The position numbers and the translations under genes are program-made. From assembly GCA_905214625.1 (NCBI GenBank), contig CAJMMQ010000018.1, positions 1 through 61,125 on the forward strand: a stretch of 61,125 nt of DNA, written 5' to 3'. Source of the DNA: an uncultured bacterium (GTDB lineage: Bacteria > Bacteroidota > Bacteroidia > Bacteroidales > Bacteroidaceae). The notes under the pieces were generated by a model, which had not been told where the DNA came from, ran no database searches, and saw only the letters and a program-made list of their open reading frames with translations. Shown piece by piece: positions 1 to 8,841 of this stretch (its first letter is position 1; each line of letters opens with the position of its first letter).

Positions 1-35
1 CGCAAACAGCTGTTTGCGGGGCGTTTCTTTTTATA
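1..35. terminator. Probable intrinsic terminator, cut by window edge
   Basis: A perfect palindrome CGCAAACAGCTGTTTGCG (1-18) is followed by GGGGCGTTTCTTTTT. The bases after the palindrome suggest that the outer stem (AAACGCCCC) lies just before the window. It could end a plus-strand gene outside the window, upp on the minus strand, or both. Confidence 0.55.
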
Positions 36-98
36 TGTTTTTCCTTAATCCTAATCTTGATGAAAGCAATCTGGGCTAAGAAAAATAGTCTGTCATTA

Positions 99-758
99 TT
101 ACAGCTTGCTGCCGTAGCACAGGTCGCCGGCATCGCCGAATCCCGGCACGATGTACTTGTGCTCGTTCATGCCCGGGTCAACGGCTGCGCACCATATTGT
201 TGTCTTGTCTTCGGGCAGAGTCTTTTTTATGTGGTTTATGCCGTCGGGCGTTGCTATCACGCAGGCTATGTGTATGCGCTTGGGCGTGCCCTTTGTCAGG
301 AATGCCCTGTAGCCCAGCTCCATCGAGCCGCCGGTGGCCAGCATGGGGTCGGCAATTATGAGCGTCTTGCCGTCGATGCTCGGCGTGGCAAGATATTCAA
401 CATGTATGCCCACCTCGGTGTGCTCATTGTCGGTATATTCGCGGTATGCGCTCACGAAGGCGTTGCCGGCGTGGTCGAAAACGTTGAGGAATCCGTTGTG
501 GAAAGGCAGTCCGGCGCGGAATATCGTGGCAAGGATAATTTTGTCTGCCGGCACGCTTACGCGCGACACGCCCAGAGGCGTGGTTACGTCTTTCATCTCA
601 TAGTCGAGTGTTTTGCTTATCTCGTAGGCCATCATCTCGCCTACGCGCATAATATTGTTACGGAACAGCAGGCGGTTCTGCTGGTAGTCGACGTCTCTTA
701 TTTCTGCCAGATACTGATTGATAATTGAGTTTGAATCGCTGAAATTAATTACTTGCAT
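99..758 (-). CDS. upp: Uracil phosphoribosyltransferase
   Basis: Cytosolic pyrimidine-salvage enzyme that makes UMP from uracil and PRPP. The 219-residue product has normal length for the family. The PRPP-binding loop is visible as LIIADPMLATGGS (about residues 134-146), and the C-terminal uracil-binding segment carries VDPGMNEHKYIVPGFGDAGD. It is transcribed alone, away from pckA. A good promoter lies upstream on the minus strand: TACTTTTG at 818-811 with TTG at 841-839, a 20-bp spacing. The -33 element lies inside a 10-bp inverted repeat (832-859), so repressor control is possible, but that is inference. Identification is firm from the motifs and overall similarity. Confidence 0.95.
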   Translation of the reverse strand: MQVINFSDSNSIINQYLAEIRDVDYQQNRLLFRNNIMRVGEMMAYEISKTLDYEMKDVTTPLGVSRVSVPADKIILATIFRAGLPFHNGFLNVFDHAGNAFVSAYREYTDNEHTEVGIHVEYLATPSIDGKTLIIADPMLATGGSMELGYRAFLTKGTPKRIHIACVIATPDGINHIKKTLPEDKTTIWCAAVDPGMNEHKYIVPGFGDAGDLCYGSKL

Positions 759-810
759 GCTTAATGTTTTTTCGTTGGCCGTAATATGGCCTCATGTTGT
801 CTGTCTTCTG

Positions 811-841
811 CAAAAGTAAAAATATTTCTTGATTTTTGCAA
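811..841 (-). promoter_or_regulatory. upp promoter
   Basis: Read on the minus strand: -33 TTG at 841-839, 20-bp spacer, -7 box TACTTTTG at 818-811. This matches the Bacteroidetes TTTG/TAnnTTTG consensus. Confidence 0.7.
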
Positions 842-859
842 AGTGCAAATTGCAAAAAT
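832..859. repeat. Inverted repeat over upp -33 region
   Basis: ATTTTTGCAA (832-841) is perfectly repeated inverted as TTGCAAAAAT (850-859) with an 8-base spacer. It covers the predicted -33 element of upp and so sits where an operator could be. The AT-rich composition makes chance possible. Confidence 0.4.
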
Positions 860-933
860 ACTCCAGGCTGTTTAAATTTTCAATACTTTAACCTAAAAAG
901 ACTTTTTATAGGTGTTTTTTATACCCTTCATTG

Positions 934-964
934 TTGGCTGATAATCGATTTTTTGCTAACTTTG
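934..964 (+). promoter_or_regulatory. pckA promoter
   Basis: TTG (934-936), 20-bp spacer, then TAACTTTG (957-964). This is a near-ideal Bacteroidetes housekeeping promoter about 59 bp before the pckA start codon. Confidence 0.75.
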
Positions 965-1022
965 CAGCCGATTTAAGGTAACTATCAGGAACAAATAATT
1001 CACTTTTTAATATATTATTAAA

Positions 1023-2636
1023 ATGGCAAAGTTTGATAAGTCAGTTTTAGCAAAGTACGGAATCACAGGTACAACTGAGGTTCTTTACAACCCGTCTTAT
1101 GAGGTGTTGTTTGAGGAAGAGACAAAAGACAACCTTACGGGTTATGACAAAGGTCAGGTGACAGAGCTCGGTGCTGTAAATGTTATGACAGGTATTTACA
1201 CCGGACGTTCTCCTAAAGATAAGTTCATCGTAATGGATGAAACTTCTAAGGACACTGTATGGTGGACTTCAGACGAATATAAGAACGACAACAAACCTGC
1301 TTCTCAGGAGGCTTGGGCTGCCGTTAAGGAAATAGCAAAGAATGAGCTTTCAAACAAGAAACTCTATGTTATCGACGGTTTCTGCGGTGCCAACAAGGAC
1401 ACACGTATGGCTGTACGTTTCATCATGGAGGTAGCTTGGCAGGCTCACTTCGTAAAGAACATGTTTATCCGTCCTTCTGAGGAAGAACTTGAGAGCTTTG
1501 AGCCCGACTTCGTTGTTTACAACGCTTCTAAGGCAAAGGTTGAGAACTGGAAAGAACTCGGTTTCAACTCAGAGACAGCTGTTGTGTTCAACGTAACTTC
1601 AAGAGAGCAGGTTATCATCAACACATGGTACGGCGGTGAGATGAAGAAGGGTATGTTCTCAATGATGAACTACTTCCTGCCGCTGAAGGGCATCGCTTCA
1701 ATGCACTGCTCTGCTAACTGCGACATGAACGGCGAGAACACAGCTATCTTCTTCGGTCTGTCTGGTACAGGTAAGACTACTCTGTCTACCGACCCGAAAC
1801 GTCTGCTTATCGGTGACGACGAGCACGGATGGGACGACAACGGCGTGTTCAACTTCGAGGGCGGATGCTACGCTAAGGTTATCAACCTCGACAAGGAGAG
1901 CGAGCCTGATATCTACAACGCTATCCGCCGCGACGCTCTGCTCGAGAACGTAACTGTTGACGCTGAGGGCAAGATCGACTTCACAGACAAGAGCACAACT
2001 GAGAACACTCGTGTTTCTTATCCTATCTACCACATCGACAACATCGTTAAGCCAGTTTCTCACGCACCGGCTGCCAAGCAGGTAATCTTCCTGTCAGCTG
2101 ACGCATTCGGCGTTCTGCCTCCAGTATCTATCCTTACTCCGGAGCAGACTAAATACTACTTCCTCTCAGGATTCACAGCTAAGTTGGCCGGTACAGAGCG
2201 TGGTATCACAGAGCCTACTCCTACATTCTCTGCTTGCTTCGGCCAGGCATTCCTCGAGCTGCATCCTACAAAGTATGCTGAGGAGCTGGTTAAGAAGATG
2301 GAGAAGAGCGGTGCTAAGGCTTACCTGGTTAACACAGGCTGGAACGGAACAGGTAAGCGTATCTCAATCCGCGACACACGTGGTATCATCGACGCTATCC
2401 TCGACGGTTCTATCAACAACGCTCCTACAAAGAAGATACCTATGTTCGACTTCGAGGTTCCGACAGAACTTCCCGGAGTTGATCCTAAGATCCTCGATCC
2501 GCGCGACACATACGCTGACGCTGCTGAGTGGGAAGCTAAGGCTAAAGACCTCGCTGGCCGCTTCATCAAGAACTTCGTTAAGTACGAAGGCAATGAGGCT
2601 GGTAAGGCTCTCGTAGCTGCAGGTCCGAAACTCTAA
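1023..2636 (+). CDS. pckA: Phosphoenolpyruvate carboxykinase (ATP)
   Basis: Interconverts oxaloacetate + ATP and PEP + CO2 + ADP. In Bacteroidales it usually runs in the CO2-fixing direction during succinate fermentation (family knowledge). The product is 537 residues, typical of the ATP-dependent class. Visible motifs are the P-loop-like kinase-1a site [13 protein letters not shown] (about 245-257), the kinase-2 site IGDDEHGW (about 263-270) and the substrate-site region around [17 protein letters not shown]. Codon use is strongly biased (GAC, AAC, AAG, GCT), as expected for a highly expressed gene. It is monocistronic, with its own promoter upstream and an intrinsic terminator about 30 bp after the stop. 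Confidence 0.97.
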   Translation: MAKFDKSVLAKYGITGTTEVLYNPSYEVLFEEETKDNLTGYDKGQVTELGAVNVMTGIYTGRSPKDKFIVMDETSKDTVWWTSDEYKNDNKPASQEAWAAVKEIAKNELSNKKLYVIDGFCGANKDTRMAVRFIMEVAWQAHFVKNMFIRPSEEELESFEPDFVVYNASKAKVENWKELGFNSETAVVFNVTSREQVIINTWYGGEMKKGMFSMMNYFLPLKGIASMHCSANCDMNGENTAIFFGLSGTGKTTLSTDPKRLLIGDDEHGWDDNGVFNFEGGCYAKVINLDKESEPDIYNAIRRDALLENVTVDAEGKIDFTDKSTTENTRVSYPIYHIDNIVKPVSHAPAAKQVIFLSADAFGVLPPVSILTPEQTKYYFLSGFTAKLAGTERGITEPTPTFSACFGQAFLELHPTKYAEELVKKMEKSGAKAYLVNTGWNGTGKRISIRDTRGIIDAILDGSINNAPTKKIPMFDFEVPTELPGVDPKILDPRDTYADAAEWEAKAKDLAGRFIKNFVKYEGNEAGKALVAAGPKL

Positions 2637-2667
2637 TTCTGAATAAAATAGATTTAGATATCCTTTT

Positions 2668-2706
2668 AAGTAGGCGTGCCTTACGGGCATGCCTACTTTC
2701 TTTTTG
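2668..2706 (+). terminator. pckA intrinsic terminator
   Basis: Stem AAGTAGGCGTGCC (2668-2680) pairs with GGGCATGCCTACTT (2685-2698) across a short loop, followed by TTCTTTTT. Confidence 0.85.
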
Positions 2707-3027
2707 TGCCCTGCCGTAAGGCTTATGCCGCCCTGCCGGGCTGCCCGTGGTTGCTGTATGGTGATAATTATGGGTTAAATAAAAAGGCACAAAAAGTTTT
2801 TCGCAGAAACTCGTCACTCGTCACAACGGCATGTAGTGAGCAGTCTGTCAGGTGTTTGCATTGTGACGAGTTGATTCAGCAACCCATCACGCCGGATGTT
2901 CCGTATCCTCGCGTTACGGGTGGCGAAGTAAACTTATTGCATTCCATATTGCTGACAATCAGACGGTTACGGCATGCTGTGACGGGCGGTTAGCCTCTGC
3001 TGAAATTATTTATCTTTTTATCATCTT
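2707..3027. other. Intergenic region without a gene
   Basis: No convincing coding sequence is visible. The only structure is a perfect 11-bp inverted repeat, ACTCGTCACAA (2816-2826) with TTGTGACGAGT (2861-2871). The reading frame across 2676-2993 overlaps the pckA terminator and has no recognisable protein features. Confidence 0.5.
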
Positions 3028-3115
3028 GCAAAAGCATGCCTTTTACGCTCCAAAAGGTGGCCTTTCAGCGTGTAAAAGACCGCCTTTCAGCATGCAATTT
3101 GCCGTCTTTTGCAAA
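3028..3115. repeat. 22-nt tandem repeat array A (four units)
   Basis: Four consecutive degenerate units of exactly 22 nt begin at 3028, 3050, 3072 and 3094. Each starts G/C-C/T-AAAAG or the variant GCAATTTG, and carries CCTTTTAC, CCTTTCAGC or TCTTTTGC in its second half. The first unit begins GCAAAAGCATGCCTTTTAC. It belongs to the dispersed family also seen at 14591, 23033, 27993, 37538 and 41803. Confidence 0.8.
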
Positions 3116-3255
3116 GTGTCTTATATTTATCCCTTAATATATCTTAAAATGTTTGCCTGAATAAATTGTCCGGACATTAAAATGTAAATATTTATGTAAA
3201 TTTGTCAGAGATAAAAATCTGAAATCTGTATCAAACCGATTATATTTTTCGTTAT

Positions 3256-4359
3256 ATGAAACGATGTGCTTTAATTTTGTTCCTGCTGGCACTTATTGCC
3301 GTTATGGTGCAGGCTCAGGCTCATAGACGGTATTCAGTTGAGTCAGCCACGCAATTTATTGACATGGCCCGTGCGGCGGAGCAGGGCAGGATGCCCTCCG
3401 AGGCCGACTGGCAGTCGCTGTTTTCAACACAGGGCTATCATGCCTTTTTCAGCATACCCACCGATTGGAAAGAGTGGCAGGACAATATACGCAGGGCATT
3501 CGCGCTGGTTTTTGACCCTGCGCATAGGGCTGAGGCCGACAGCATAGCCATGAGCCCCATGGCTGCCGATGCACCGTTTGAAAACTATTTTACGGTGAAT
3601 TTCTATCAGATACGCCAGCGGCTCGACTCGATAGAACACTTTCTGCATAATTCGGATTTTAACATGCTGATGAATCAGGCATACAGCCTTGCCAAAAAGT
3701 TTCTGCCTGCTGACGCGCAGTCGCTCACGCTTCCTGACATTCCCCTATATTATCTTGCTTTCGACCCGGAGTCGCGTGCAATGGGCGGGGCCGTGTTCTT
3801 CGACATCAACCAGGTTTCTGAAGACGGCGCTCGGGGCTTTGTCAACACAGCAGCTCACGAGCTGCATCATCATTACATGGATATAATATGGGACAGGCGC
3901 TATCCGAAGGACTCTGACGACCCGGCGCTGACAGCCCTTGTGTATAACCAGATGGAGGGTACTGCCGACCTTATCAGCAAGCCCGATATGCCTGTTAGTA
4001 AACTTGGACTTTATGGTCCGGAGATAGTGAAGATGTATAACGACGACTATGCTGCCAGCCCTGCCGTTCTTAGCAGGCTCGACAGCCTTACGTGCGGCTA
4101 TGTCTCGGGTAAGGTGTCTGCTAAGGATTTTCAGGCCGCTGCCGAGTGTGCCCATTTCGGCGGGCACACCACGGGCGACTATATGGTGTTTCTTATCCGC
4201 GACCAGCTTGGGCTGCAGGCTGCCATCGACTGCTTTTGCGACATGCCCGCCTTTGTGCGCCGCTATAACGAGGCAGCCGTCAAGGCCGGTACCTATGTCT
4301 TTTCTGATACGTTTGTACAATATATAGACAATATTTGTAAGGAGATGGAGGGCGTGTAG
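3256..4359 (+). CDS. Secreted putative zinc metallopeptidase (DUF5700-like)
   Basis: A 367-residue exported protein. An N-terminal signal peptide (about 1-20, ending VMVQAQA) is followed by a helical region. The central motif is HELHHHYMD, giving HExxH at residues 201-205, and a downstream EGTADL glutamate near residue 234 is in the right place to be the third zinc ligand. This matches the gluzincin-like pattern of the DUF5700 family, which is annotated as putative zinc-dependent peptidase; the family name is from memory. The substrate is unknown. The cell location is probably periplasm or surface. Neighbours give no functional clue, since pckA ends more than 600 bp upstream. TAAATTTG at 3197-3204 may be its -7 box, though no clear -33 element was found. 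Confidence 0.7.
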   Translation: MKRCALILFLLALIAVMVQAQAHRRYSVESATQFIDMARAAEQGRMPSEADWQSLFSTQGYHAFFSIPTDWKEWQDNIRRAFALVFDPAHRAEADSIAMSPMAADAPFENYFTVNFYQIRQRLDSIEHFLHNSDFNMLMNQAYSLAKKFLPADAQSLTLPDIPLYYLAFDPESRAMGGAVFFDINQVSEDGARGFVNTAAHELHHHYMDIIWDRRYPKDSDDPALTALVYNQMEGTADLISKPDMPVSKLGLYGPEIVKMYNDDYAASPAVLSRLDSLTCGYVSGKVSAKDFQAAAECAHFGGHTTGDYMVFLIRDQLGLQAAIDCFCDMPAFVRRYNEAAVKAGTYVFSDTFVQYIDNICKEMEGV

Positions 4360-4486
4360 TAATGATGCATGACAGACGGCGCGGCCGGCCCATACAGCTG
4401 GGATTGTGCGGCCGTATGTGCTGCATAATGCCTTTTGCTCTGATAGTTCTAAATTATTAACCTAACCATTAAAATCTTAAAGAATT

Positions 4487-5266
4487 ATGAAACCTGCAAT
4501 GCTGCTGAAAGCAATTATCTGTGTGTTGTTATTCTCGTCGGCAACTGTGGCTACGGCTCAGACATCACGTCCGTTCAAGGGAGCGTGGTATGCGCCGGGG
4601 CTGTATGTAAACATCGACTTTTACGGCAAGACAATATCCGACCCAAACTCGATGGACGAAGACCCCTGCGCGGGGATTATAAAGATTAAGCCGGAGACAA
4701 ACTCGATGGCCTACACCATAGAAAATCTGAAGGTGAGCGGCACTAAGGCCACTGCCACTGCCTATTTTGCCGAGAAAGACTCCAAGCTCTGCTTCGAGTA
4801 TATGGCAGACGGCAGTATGAAGATTACCAGCACCGACGGCTTCTCATACGTGGACGACGAACTGAAGAAATTGCCGCAGAATTCGTATGTCCTGCACAGG
4901 GCATCGCCGTTCAGCGGCGAGTGGAAGCTAGCCAAGGGCGACGGCACTATGAAAATAAATCTCTATAACAAGGAGATGTTTGAAGAAAACTTTGAGGGCA
5001 ACAGCGAGCTGTGTTACGGCTCAATATACATAACCTACAATAACGGCATGTATGCAGACAACTGCCTGATAACGAAGAAAAAGGTTGAGGGCAACCAGGC
5101 CGTAATAGAGTATGTGGGAGGCCGCGACGGCAACACCTACCGCGCATTGCTGGTGTATAATCCGTCAACGCGGCAGATTACGGTGAAAGACCCCGTGCTG
5201 TTCAAGACCACGAGCGAGACCAAGGATTGTTATGTAACCGACGGCCTGCTGTTTACACGCCGCTGA
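4487..5266 (+). CDS. Exported protein of unknown function, two-repeat
   Basis: I do not recognise this 259-residue protein. It has a clear signal peptide (about 1-24, ending TVATAQ). Two beta-rich halves look like repeats: the first begins PFKGAWYAPGLYVNIDFYGK (about 28-47) and the second PFSGEWKLAKGDGTMKINLY (about 141-160). Each is followed by an acidic stretch, a CxGxI segment (CAGIIKI and CYGSIYI) and an xxNxLI/V strand. An internally duplicated lipocalin-like or immunoglobulin-like fold is possible, but that is inference. No lipobox is present, so it should be periplasmic or secreted. It lies 127 bp after the putative metallopeptidase gene in the same direction and could be cotranscribed with it. 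Confidence 0.65.
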   Translation: MKPAMLLKAIICVLLFSSATVATAQTSRPFKGAWYAPGLYVNIDFYGKTISDPNSMDEDPCAGIIKIKPETNSMAYTIENLKVSGTKATATAYFAEKDSKLCFEYMADGSMKITSTDGFSYVDDELKKLPQNSYVLHRASPFSGEWKLAKGDGTMKINLYNKEMFEENFEGNSELCYGSIYITYNNGMYADNCLITKKKVEGNQAVIEYVGGRDGNTYRALLVYNPSTRQITVKDPVLFKTTSETKDCYVTDGLLFTRR

Positions 5267-5556
5267 CGACTTTGGACCGAAAATCTTCATTATCCCTAAT
5301 ATGTAATCAGCAGGCAACAGCCATGTTTCCTATCAAATCAGGATGGCCGGTTTGAGAAAAAACTCTGTGCACAAGAACTCCCGGCCGGCTGTCAGAGCCG
5401 TAATAAATGCGCCCGGCTGATATGGCCGGAATGTTGAAATCATGCTGGCATGCCTGTGTTGAAATCATTTTGCCGCAACCTCTTTCTCCTTGGTTTCCTT
5501 TTGCTTTGATTTATGTCAAAAAATAATATTTTTGCAGCAAAAAGCATGGTAAAATG
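5267..5556. other. Intergenic region, nothing recognised
   Basis: Between the unknown exported protein and the small-RNA promoter I see no coding sequence, tRNA or repeat family member. Only short GC-rich inverted stretches such as GCCGG occur. Confidence 0.4.
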
Positions 5557-5557
5557 C

Positions 5558-5588
5558 TTGTGTGTCCGTACACAATGCTGTATCTTTG
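5558..5588 (+). promoter_or_regulatory. Promoter of candidate small RNA
   Basis: TTG at 5558-5560, 20-bp spacer, TATCTTTG at 5581-5588. The spacing is ideal for Bacteroidetes sigma. No start codon with a sensible frame follows, but a structured segment and a terminator do. Confidence 0.7.
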
Positions 5589-5593
5589 TCTTC

Positions 5594-5793
5594 GTGTTCG
5601 TGAGAATACATTTTCATAGGTTAGTAGTTTGATAGATTTTAAGGTAAAGATTATGTTATTAGATTTTTAATTAAGTGATGTTGGTCTTAGTTATTGTTGG
5701 TAATAAAGAATGAATATCATTAAATTGATTAACACCAACATCAGTTAAGGTTTTGTGAGGTCGGCGTGAGTGATTCATACCGGCCTCTTTTTT
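5594..5793 (+). ncRNA. Candidate structured small RNA (about 200 nt)
   Basis: A freestanding transcript is predicted from a consensus promoter (-7 box ends at 5588) to an intrinsic terminator (5757-5793). The expected 5' end begins with a hairpin, GTGTTC (5594-5599), GTGA loop, GAATAC (5604-5609), a GNRA-type tetraloop. In the centre a perfect 10-bp stem, TGATGTTGGT (5676-5685) with ACCAACATCA (5734-5743), encloses two small hairpins (TTATT/AATAA and AATGA/TCATT), giving a cruciform. The 3' end is a GC stem plus six T. No open frame of useful length lies inside. It could be the local 6S-like RNA or another Bacteroidales RNA; I cannot assign a family from the sequence alone. Confidence 0.6.
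5757..5793 (+). terminator. Terminator of small RNA
   Basis: GAGGTCGG (5757-5764) pairs with CCGGCCTC (5780-5787), including one G-U, and is followed by TTTTTT. Confidence 0.8.
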
Positions 5794-5897
5794 ATAAAAA
5801 CTTTAAAAAAACTTATATATGTATATAAAAAGTCCAATTTATTAATAATTTAGACAATAAAGTATTTAAAATCAGGCTTTATTTAAGGAATTCTGAT

Positions 5898-5905
5898 TAA
5901 ATTTG
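5898..5905 (+). promoter_or_regulatory. -7 box for DUF6242 lipoprotein gene
   Basis: TAAATTTG lies 27 bp before the ATG at 5933. The alternative upstream ATG at 5903 falls inside this box, which argues for the 5933 start. No good -33 element is seen. Confidence 0.5.
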
Positions 5906-5932
5906 CAGCTAAAAATAGAAAATATTCAGCGA

Positions 5933-7366
5933 ATGAAACGCATTATCCAGTGTTTGGCAATACTGTTCTCCGGGACATTTTTACTGGCTTCATGCCTTAG
6001 TGATGACGGCGACATCGACTTTGTATATTATGACGACACCGCCATAACATCATTCTCTTTAGGTACGCTTAACCAGTATCTCCACACGTTATCCTCCGAA
6101 GGCGAGGATAGTGTATATAAGGTTGAGGTTACCGGCAGCGACTACAATTTCTACATAGACCAGCTGAAGCGCGAGATCTACAATCCCGACTCGCTTCCTC
6201 TGGGAACCGACGCCGCCCATGTTATATGCAACGTGGGCAGCAAGAACTCGGGCACCGTGGTGATTAAGAACGTTGACAGCGACACGCTTTCATATTACAG
6301 CAGCTCTGATTCTGTCGACTTTACGCAGCCGCGCGAGTTCAGAGTGTACTCCATAGGCGGCGCTTATTACCGTTCATACACGGTAAAGGTTAACGTGCAT
6401 AAGGAAGATCCCGACTCGTTCCGCTGGAATGCACTGCCTGTTGAATCGCGCTTCACGGCCATGAACGATATGAAGGCTGTGGCACTCAACGGCAAGGTGA
6501 TGCTTTTCGGAAGCAACGGAACTGCCACCGAGACATACTTTACAGAAACATCGGGCAACGGCTCATGGACTGCCGTTACGCCAAACATAACTCTCTCGGC
6601 CGACGCCTATAAGAGCGTAACCGTTAAAGACGACATGCTTTACACGCTGAACAACGGCGAGATAATTGCTTCGGCCGACGGCCAGACATGGACAGCAGTG
6701 ACGCAGGCGGCAGGACAGACGGGCGTGGCACAGCTTATAGGGGCTGGCAGCCGCAAGCTCTATGCAGTGGGCGCAGACGGCATGCCTCTTAGCTCGGGCG
6801 ATAACGGAGCTACATGGAGCACTGACAATGTGGGCGGCGACGCCGCTAAGCTGCCGGCCTATAGTGCCGGTATGGCGAGCTTCGCGCTTGCAACCGATAA
6901 AAGCTCAGAGCGCATAATAATGGCCGGAAATCCTGCCGACGATGCTTTCACGGCTGACTCGGTGGCCATGGTGTGGAGCAAGATAGAGGAATATACACCC
7001 GGCTCTGTGCAACATTCATGGATGGAGTGCAACGAAGAGAACAATTATCAGTTGCCTCGCCTGTCAAATCTTAAGATGACACGCTACGGCGATGTGCTCA
7101 TAGCCATGGGCGGAAGCCCGCTCGGCACGAGCACCGCAAAGGCTTTCGAGAAAATATATGTCAGCGAGGACAACGGCCTGACATGGCATACCGGCAGCAG
7201 CTATGTAATGCCCGAAGGCTTCACCAACGGCTCGAGCAACACGTTTGCCGTAGCCGTTGACGGCGACAAATGCCTCTGGATAATCTGCGGCGGCAACGGA
7301 CAGGTGTGGCGTGGAAGGCTCAACAAGCTTGGATGGGCCGAAAACCAGACCTCGTTCACCAAGTGA
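5933..7366 (+). CDS. Surface/periplasmic lipoprotein, DUF6242-like
   Basis: A 477-residue lipoprotein of unknown function. From the chosen start the product opens with a signal peptide and lipobox (FLLASC, Cys near residue 20) and then the acidic SDDGD, a Bacteroidetes surface-export-like signal. About residues 35-155 form a strand-rich domain resembling the N-terminal part of DUF6242 proteins (SLPLGTDAAHVIC, RSYTVKVNVH). The rest (about 160-477) contains repeated BNR/Kelch-like strands such as GNGSWTAVTP, ADGQTWTAVT, DNGATWSTD and DNGLTWHTG, which suggest a beta-propeller. It lies 37 bp upstream of the DUF6089 gene and may be cotranscribed with the envelope cluster. The 5903 ATG was rejected because it overlaps the promoter box and would precede the signal peptide with ten charged or polar residues. 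Confidence 0.75.
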   Translation: MKRIIQCLAILFSGTFLLASCLSDDGDIDFVYYDDTAITSFSLGTLNQYLHTLSSEGEDSVYKVEVTGSDYNFYIDQLKREIYNPDSLPLGTDAAHVICNVGSKNSGTVVIKNVDSDTLSYYSSSDSVDFTQPREFRVYSIGGAYYRSYTVKVNVHKEDPDSFRWNALPVESRFTAMNDMKAVALNGKVMLFGSNGTATETYFTETSGNGSWTAVTPNITLSADAYKSVTVKDDMLYTLNNGEIIASADGQTWTAVTQAAGQTGVAQLIGAGSRKLYAVGADGMPLSSGDNGATWSTDNVGGDAAKLPAYSAGMASFALATDKSSERIIMAGNPADDAFTADSVAMVWSKIEEYTPGSVQHSWMECNEENNYQLPRLSNLKMTRYGDVLIAMGGSPLGTSTAKAFEKIYVSEDNGLTWHTGSSYVMPEGFTNGSSNTFAVAVDGDKCLWIICGGNGQVWRGRLNKLGWAENQTSFTK

Positions 7367-7403
7367 CACCGCAATTGTATAACTCTAACGCTATAACGGG
7401 CAA

Positions 7404-8084
7404 ATGAGAAAAATCCTGCTTTGCATCATAATCTCCGCCGTGTCGCTGTGCTCCAAGGCGCAAGACGACAACGAATATAGAATGGAGATTGGTGTGGGAG
7501 CAGGGCTTGTGGCATACGAGGGCGACTTCAACGGCAACGTGATGAAGAACATGCAGCCCATGGCGTCGCTTATTCTCCGCCGTGTAATCAATCCGTATAT
7601 GGGCCTGAAGCTCGATCTCTCATACGGTAAGCTGAAAGGCAGCTCGGCCGGACTTGAGACATGGTATCCCGAATACTCCGACAATCCGGTTGACTTCAGC
7701 AACACGCTCATCGACCTCGGACTAACCTACGAGTACAACTTCTGGCCTTACGGCACCGGCCGCGAGTACAGGGGAGCCAAGCGCCTTACGCCGTTCATAT
7801 TTCTCGGCCTGGGCGCTACATACGTAAAGGCTGATGCCCAGAACGTGTTTACGGCAAACCTTCCGCTGGGAGTGGGAGTTAAATATAAAATCGGACCGAG
7901 GCTTAACCTTGGTCTTGAGTGGGCCATCCACTTCTCGCTAAGCGATAAGCTCGACGGCGTGGCAGACCCTTACTATATAAAGAGTTCGGGACTTTTCAAA
8001 AACACCGACTGCTATTCGGCTTTGAAGCTCACACTTACTTACAGCTTCATGCCTAAATGTATAACATGTAATAAAGATGACTGA
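7404..8084 (+). CDS. Outer-membrane beta-barrel protein, DUF6089-like
   Basis: A 226-residue predicted small outer-membrane barrel. It has a signal peptide (about 1-19, ending CSKAQ) and alternating amphipathic strands such as [47 protein letters not shown] and [17 protein letters not shown]. It ends in [11 protein letters not shown] followed by a short Cys-containing tail. DUF6089 proteins commonly sit directly before uppS and bamA in Bacteroidales (family knowledge). The stop overlaps the uppS start by eight bases, so the two are probably translationally coupled. The exact role is unknown; context suggests envelope assembly. Confidence 0.8.
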   Translation: MRKILLCIIISAVSLCSKAQDDNEYRMEIGVGAGLVAYEGDFNGNVMKNMQPMASLILRRVINPYMGLKLDLSYGKLKGSSAGLETWYPEYSDNPVDFSNTLIDLGLTYEYNFWPYGTGREYRGAKRLTPFIFLGLGATYVKADAQNVFTANLPLGVGVKYKIGPRLNLGLEWAIHFSLSDKLDGVADPYYIKSSGLFKNTDCYSALKLTLTYSFMPKCITCNKDD

Positions 8085-8817
8085 GACAAAGATTGACATG
8101 AACCGCATACCGCAGCACATTGCCATCATCATGGACGGCAACGGCCGCTGGGCCACAGAGCGCGGCAAAGTACGAAGCTACGGCCATCAGGCCGGGGTGG
8201 AGTCGGTTAGACGTATCACCTCAGAGTGTGTCAGGCTTGGCGTGAAGTATCTTACACTTTACACCTTTTCAACCGAAAACTGGAACCGTCCGGCCGACGA
8301 GGTGGCTGCACTTATGGGCCTTGTGCTCACGGCGCTTGAGGACGAGATATTCATGAAGAACAACGTGCGCTTCCGTGTTATAGGCGATATAGAAAGGCTT
8401 CCGGTTCAGGTCAGGGAGAAACTTGGCGAGACAATGGAGCACACTAAGGACAACAGCGCCATGACAATGGTGGTGGCTCTCAGCTATTCGTCAAAGTGGG
8501 AGATAACCAATGCCGTAAGGAATATCGCCGCAGAGGTGAAAGAAGGACGGCTTGCAATCGACGCAATCGACGAGAATGTCGTGGCAGACCACATGCAGAC
8601 CGGTTTTATGCCCGACCCCGACCTGCTGATACGCACGGGCGGCGAGGTGCGCATATCCAACTATCTGCTCTGGCAGATAGCCTATTCAGAGCTTTATTTC
8701 TGCGACACCTATTGGCCCGACTTCAACGAGCAGTGTCTCTGTGAGGCCATCGCAAGCTATCAGAAGCGCCAGAGACGTTTCGGCAAGACCGAGGCGCAAG
8801 TTGAAAACGATAATTAA
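8077..8817 (+). CDS. uppS: Isoprenyl (undecaprenyl diphosphate) synthase
   Basis: A cis-prenyltransferase that makes the C55 lipid carrier for peptidoglycan and surface polysaccharide synthesis from FPP and IPP. The 246-residue product shows all signature blocks: [13 protein letters not shown] (catalytic Asp), [15 protein letters not shown], and the C-terminal [18 protein letters not shown] with DTYWPDF. The first codons (MTETKID) precede a second ATG at 8098 that could also serve as the start, with the family core beginning at RIPQHIAI. It overlaps the DUF6089 gene and lies 24 bp before bamA, so a common envelope operon is likely. Confidence 0.95.
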   Translation: MTETKIDMNRIPQHIAIIMDGNGRWATERGKVRSYGHQAGVESVRRITSECVRLGVKYLTLYTFSTENWNRPADEVAALMGLVLTALEDEIFMKNNVRFRVIGDIERLPVQVREKLGETMEHTKDNSAMTMVVALSYSSKWEITNAVRNIAAEVKEGRLAIDAIDENVVADHMQTGFMPDPDLLIRTGGEVRISNYLLWQIAYSELYFCDTYWPDFNEQCLCEAIASYQKRQRRFGKTEAQVENDN

Positions 8818-8841
8818 TATACAAGACAACAAACATATAAG

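Noticed and set aside
2676..2993. Open frame of 105 codons after pckA
   Set aside because: It starts inside the pckA terminator, has no recognisable motif and no promoter or conserved composition.
3028..3115. CRISPR array interpretation of the 22-nt repeats
   Set aside because: Units are contiguous and degenerate, without identical direct repeats separated by unique spacers, and no cas genes occur.
5903..5932. Earlier ATG for the DUF6242 lipoprotein
   Set aside because: It overlaps the -7 box TAAATTTG (5898-5905) and would put charged residues before the signal peptide.
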